Source: Laceyella putida (GTDB lineage Bacteria; Bacillota; Bacilli; Thermoactinomycetales; Thermoactinomycetaceae). Taken from it: 7,085 bases of DNA. Position 1 is the first letter of the stretch. Every line of letters begins with the position of its first letter. The notes below the pieces were generated by a model. It worked only from the letters and a program-made list of their open reading frames with translations, had not been told where the DNA came from and did not search any database. The stretch lies in assembly GCF_042665195.1 (NCBI RefSeq), contig NZ_JBHTBW010000079.1, forward strand, positions 1-7,085. Reading direction: 5' to 3'. Positions 4,826-7,085 of this stretch are shown one piece after another. Position numbers and translations under genes: made by a program.

Positions 4826-6880
4826 CTAGCGCTTTTTCCCCCTCGATACCCAATCCCTCCAGATCTTTCTGATCCAACCTCGGAACGCCGAACCGGTTCT
4901 CGGAGATGAAACATGTTGAAAAAATCGAACGGACGGAGATCGGGTAATGGACACCCGCTCCATTACAAACGTTTGATATCCCCCAGTCCCATTTCCCTCG
5001 ATGACGTATTTTTCAATGCGATCCAACAACATATCGCTCATAAATAACCGCTTGCCCCATCCACCGTTCACGTAAACCGCGGAACGACAATGCTCAAGGC
5101 AAACCTGGCTTACAAAAATGTAGTGATGCGCCCCCGTTTCACTGACTTCATGCGGATGGGCGATAATGATTCCGCGGCGCACGCCCCTTGCCACCAAATG
5201 ATGCACTCGCAGTTGGTTTCTGACCGGCAATAAGCGAATCGCTCCATTATCATGCCCCTTGACATACCCCTGTCCCGTTCCCACTTGGGCCGTAAATCGT
5301 TCCACCCTTCCCGAAACAGGAGCTTTCAGCCATATGCCAAAACCGTAGCAAACCACATCCCCTTCACTGGATGCCCGTTGCCAATAACAGTCAACAATAT
5401 GAATATTGGGGTGCATCAGGGTATAAGGGTTGGTCACTCCCTGCGTTTCGGCCACGAATCCCGACGAACCGGAACGAATGGCCCGACAATGACGAAAGAC
5501 CATATCTCCGCCCCAACCATTATGGGTAAGCAAAAAGGAAACCCCTTTCCCTTCCACATCGGTTACCCCCTCCACCAACGCATCAAATGTGCTGTCCAGA
5601 TCCACGGCATGACGCGTGCGCCAAGTGCAACCATTTCGCACAATCACCCCCAGATTCCCCCCGTAAAACTGCACTCCGTATCCCTGCCCCGAACCGACGC
5701 GTTGCGGTGGCATGATCGTAAAATTCTCTATGATCACATCCATACTGCGCCGGACCTGAATCGCGGACTCCACCCCCTGTTCGGCATATAAACCATTAAC
5801 ATAAAAATAACGGACTTGCTGGGCCAATATGCCAAAGCCCTTATGCGCCCCTTGTTTTAAGCGATACCGGAAATTAATCACCTGACAAAATTGGAGCGGA
5901 GTGATCTTCCTCACATTCACCCGGGCCACTCGTTTGGGCAGCCGAACAAAATCTTTCAAAACCAGTTTGGTTGACGTCTGTTTGAAAGCGGCATTTTTCA
6001 CCCACACTGTGCCCTCTACCGCTGTTTGGGCCGCTTGCAGTCCAATGAATATTCTCGCTTTACTGGCTCCGGATGGAGCAATCAAATTACAACCGTAATA
6101 GATTTGCCATCCTTGATATGAAAACGAAATCACATCCGAACGGGCAATCGGTTCCCCTTTCTTCCCTTCCCACGCCACATAACAGCAACCACGCCCTTCA
6201 TGGGACGGCCACTCCACCTTTGCGGACACTTCCAGTTGATACGTTCGCCCTGCTTCAACCGGGACGGGGTTGGAACAAACCATCGCTTCACCTGTCAGGG
6301 AAGCCGAACGCAAGTGAAGCTTCTGCGCCTGTTCAACTTGATCATAAGAATGCTCGACCGAAAGACCGGGTGAAACCCGTTCACCCCACTTGATCCATCG
6401 ATCGGCCTCACCCTTAAACTTCGCCTCAGCCAACAACTCCTGTTCTTCATAGATGACATCAACCACTTCATGCATTTCACAATTGAGGTCTTGCTGTCCA
6501 TCAGACACACGTGCGCAATCATCGCGAAGCCATATCAGATCACCCGCTTGAATGTCGCAAGGCGCCTGTGGCAGGATAAGCGTTCGCTCCCCCCGCACCA
6601 CCTCTCTCAACAAGGGATAACCGCTCGCACTGACATCACCCGCAAATTGGAATAAAAATGCCGTTGTCTCATCCGTCGCTTCCAAGATGGCCCCCTCAGC
6701 AAACCAGAGGGAAATCGGTTTAGTGACTGCAATTTCTTTAACCAAATACTGTCCAGCCGGAACGTGAAGTACGCCACCTGGCAACATCGCCTCAATGGCC
6801 CGCTTAAATCTTCCCGTATCATCCGTTTCATCAGGGTAAGGAGGAAAATCGCTCAAGGTATAATTGATCTGGCCATTCAT
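4826..6880 (-). CDS. Right-handed parallel beta-helix protein with an inserted carbohydrate-binding-like domain
   Basis: A 684-aa protein. Residues 15-47 (ETDDTGRFKRAIEAM, then GGVLHVPAGQYLV) match the opening of pectate-lyase-3/GH28-like beta-helix proteins. About 155-305 looks like an inserted beta-sandwich of the CBM4/9 kind (PVEAGRTYQLEVSAKVEW, later GTVWVKNAAF). The remainder, about 306-650, has irregular beta-helix rungs of the V-x-I-x-N/G type (VIIENFTI, GVIVRNGCTW, IHIVDCYW, VYVNGG). The tail 662-684 is basic and amphipathic (WIRKIWRDWVSRGKKR). There is no signal peptide or membrane span. Such folds are polysaccharide lyases, hydrolases, epimerases or phage tail spikes. I cannot identify catalytic residues, and no phage genes surround it. 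The ATG at 6880 lies 9 nt after GGAGGGAG (6897-6890). It appears monocistronic. Confidence 0.85.
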   Translation of the reverse strand: MNGQINYTLSDFPPYPDETDDTGRFKRAIEAMLPGGVLHVPAGQYLVKEIAVTKPISLWFAEGAILEATDETTAFLFQFAGDVSASGYPLLREVVRGERTLILPQAPCDIQAGDLIWLRDDCARVSDGQQDLNCEMHEVVDVIYEEQELLAEAKFKGEADRWIKWGERVSPGLSVEHSYDQVEQAQKLHLRSASLTGEAMVCSNPVPVEAGRTYQLEVSAKVEWPSHEGRGCCYVAWEGKKGEPIARSDVISFSYQGWQIYYGCNLIAPSGASKARIFIGLQAAQTAVEGTVWVKNAAFKQTSTKLVLKDFVRLPKRVARVNVRKITPLQFCQVINFRYRLKQGAHKGFGILAQQVRYFYVNGLYAEQGVESAIQVRRSMDVIIENFTIMPPQRVGSGQGYGVQFYGGNLGVIVRNGCTWRTRHAVDLDSTFDALVEGVTDVEGKGVSFLLTHNGWGGDMVFRHCRAIRSGSSGFVAETQGVTNPYTLMHPNIHIVDCYWQRASSEGDVVCYGFGIWLKAPVSGRVERFTAQVGTGQGYVKGHDNGAIRLLPVRNQLRVHHLVARGVRRGIIIAHPHEVSETGAHHYIFVSQVCLEHCRSAVYVNGGWGKRLFMSDMLLDRIEKYVIEGNGTGGYQTFVMERVSITRSPSVRFFQHVSSPRTGSAFRGWIRKIWRDWVSRGKKR

Positions 6881-6993
6881 CTCCGATTCACTCCCTCCAC
6901 AGTAATTGTTTTTAATTGATTCCCTTCCGACAGACCCTCGGCTGATGAGCCAAACAAGCCTGTTTCTATCTCATTCTCACACATATGTATGAA

Positions 6994-7021
6994 AATGATG
7001 CGAAAAACATTTCGCATCATT
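6994..7021. repeat. Side hairpin abutting the right repeat
   Basis: AATGATGCGAAA (6994-7005) pairs perfectly with TTTCGCATCATT (7010-7021) over the loop AACA. It shares its last base with the 65-bp repeat, just as the different hairpin at 65-83 does at the other end. It is also 113 bases upstream of the beta-helix gene start, so it could affect that gene's leader. Confidence 0.75.
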
Positions 7022-7085
7022 CAGCTTGTCGACAAAGTCTGTGATTGCAGACAGGTCGACAAGCTTTTTTTGTCGAATCCCATTA
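7021..7085. repeat. 65-bp compound palindromic repeat, right copy
   Basis: Exact reverse complement of 1-65. The stems here are 7023-7033 with 7055-7065, and 7037-7041 with 7048-7052. No gene is visible between it and the beta-helix gene start at 6880. It lies flush with the window end. Confidence 0.9.
7023..7071 (+). terminator. Terminator-like hairpin in the right repeat, reading outward
   Basis: On the plus strand the compound stem (7023-7065) runs into seven T (7065-7071), the mirror image of the left end. It would stop RNA leaving the window to the right. No plus-strand gene precedes it, so its target, if any, is a non-coding or antisense transcript. Confidence 0.5.

Noticed and set aside
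5252..5791. 179-codon plus-strand open frame inside the beta-helix gene
   Set aside because: It is antisense to the beta-helix rungs with no ribosome site; codon periodicity of the opposite gene explains it.
6885..6990. Sporulation-type promoter (CATACATAT at 6990-6982 on the minus strand) for the beta-helix gene
   Set aside because: The -10-like string only partly fits sigma-E or sigma-K consensus, and no matching -35 lies at the right distance.
1..7085. Complete transposon bounded by 65-bp terminal inverted repeats
   Set aside because: No transposase, integrase or resolvase is encoded inside, the repeats contain outward terminator hairpins, and the cargo includes ordinary metabolic genes in a chromosome-like order.

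Overview
The window reads as a piece of a low-to-mid GC Gram-positive chromosome (Bacillota, class Bacilli). The evidence is strong GGAGG-type Shine-Dalgarno sequences, frequent TTG/GTG starts, long perfect-stem intrinsic terminators, and two enzymes that, as I recall them, closely resemble Bacillus subtilis YugH/AlaT and YugJ/YugK. I cannot name the species. There is no tRNA, rRNA, CRISPR array, transposase or phage structural cassette.

Layout. Positions 1-65 and 7021-7085 are an exact 65-bp inverted repeat lying flush with both window ends. Each copy is itself a long compound hairpin with a T-tract facing outward, and each is abutted on its inner side by a second, unrelated-sequence hairpin with an AACA-type loop. 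From 84 to about 460 is a non-coding or decayed stretch with a terminator-like hairpin and a plausible promoter. A plus-strand gene (461-1228) encodes a 255-aa two-helix membrane protein of unknown function and ends in a strong 18-bp-stem terminator (1233-1272).

Everything else is on the minus strand. In transcription order it is: a large intracellular-looking right-handed beta-helix protein (6880-4826), a probable small decayed membrane-protein gene (4751-4522), an iron-containing NAD(P)H-dependent alcohol/butanol dehydrogenase (4454-3291), a single-domain cupin (3206-2844), a possible 25-aa ORF coupled to it (2822-2745), and a class I/II PLP aminotransferase (2558-1365).

How the genes fit together. 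The dehydrogenase, cupin and aminotransferase run in the same direction, but a hairpin lies between the first two and the aminotransferase has its own extended -10 promoter, so they are probably separate units rather than one operon. The dehydrogenase-to-aminotransferase order recalls yugJ-yugI-yugH of B. subtilis, with a cupin gene in the place of yugI. The membrane protein and the beta-helix protein have no obvious metabolic link to them.

I do not see a clear new defence or metabolic system. The most unusual signal is the pair of terminal compound repeats with structure-conserving but sequence-divergent side hairpins. Next are the two-helix membrane protein and the beta-helix protein that lacks a signal peptide.
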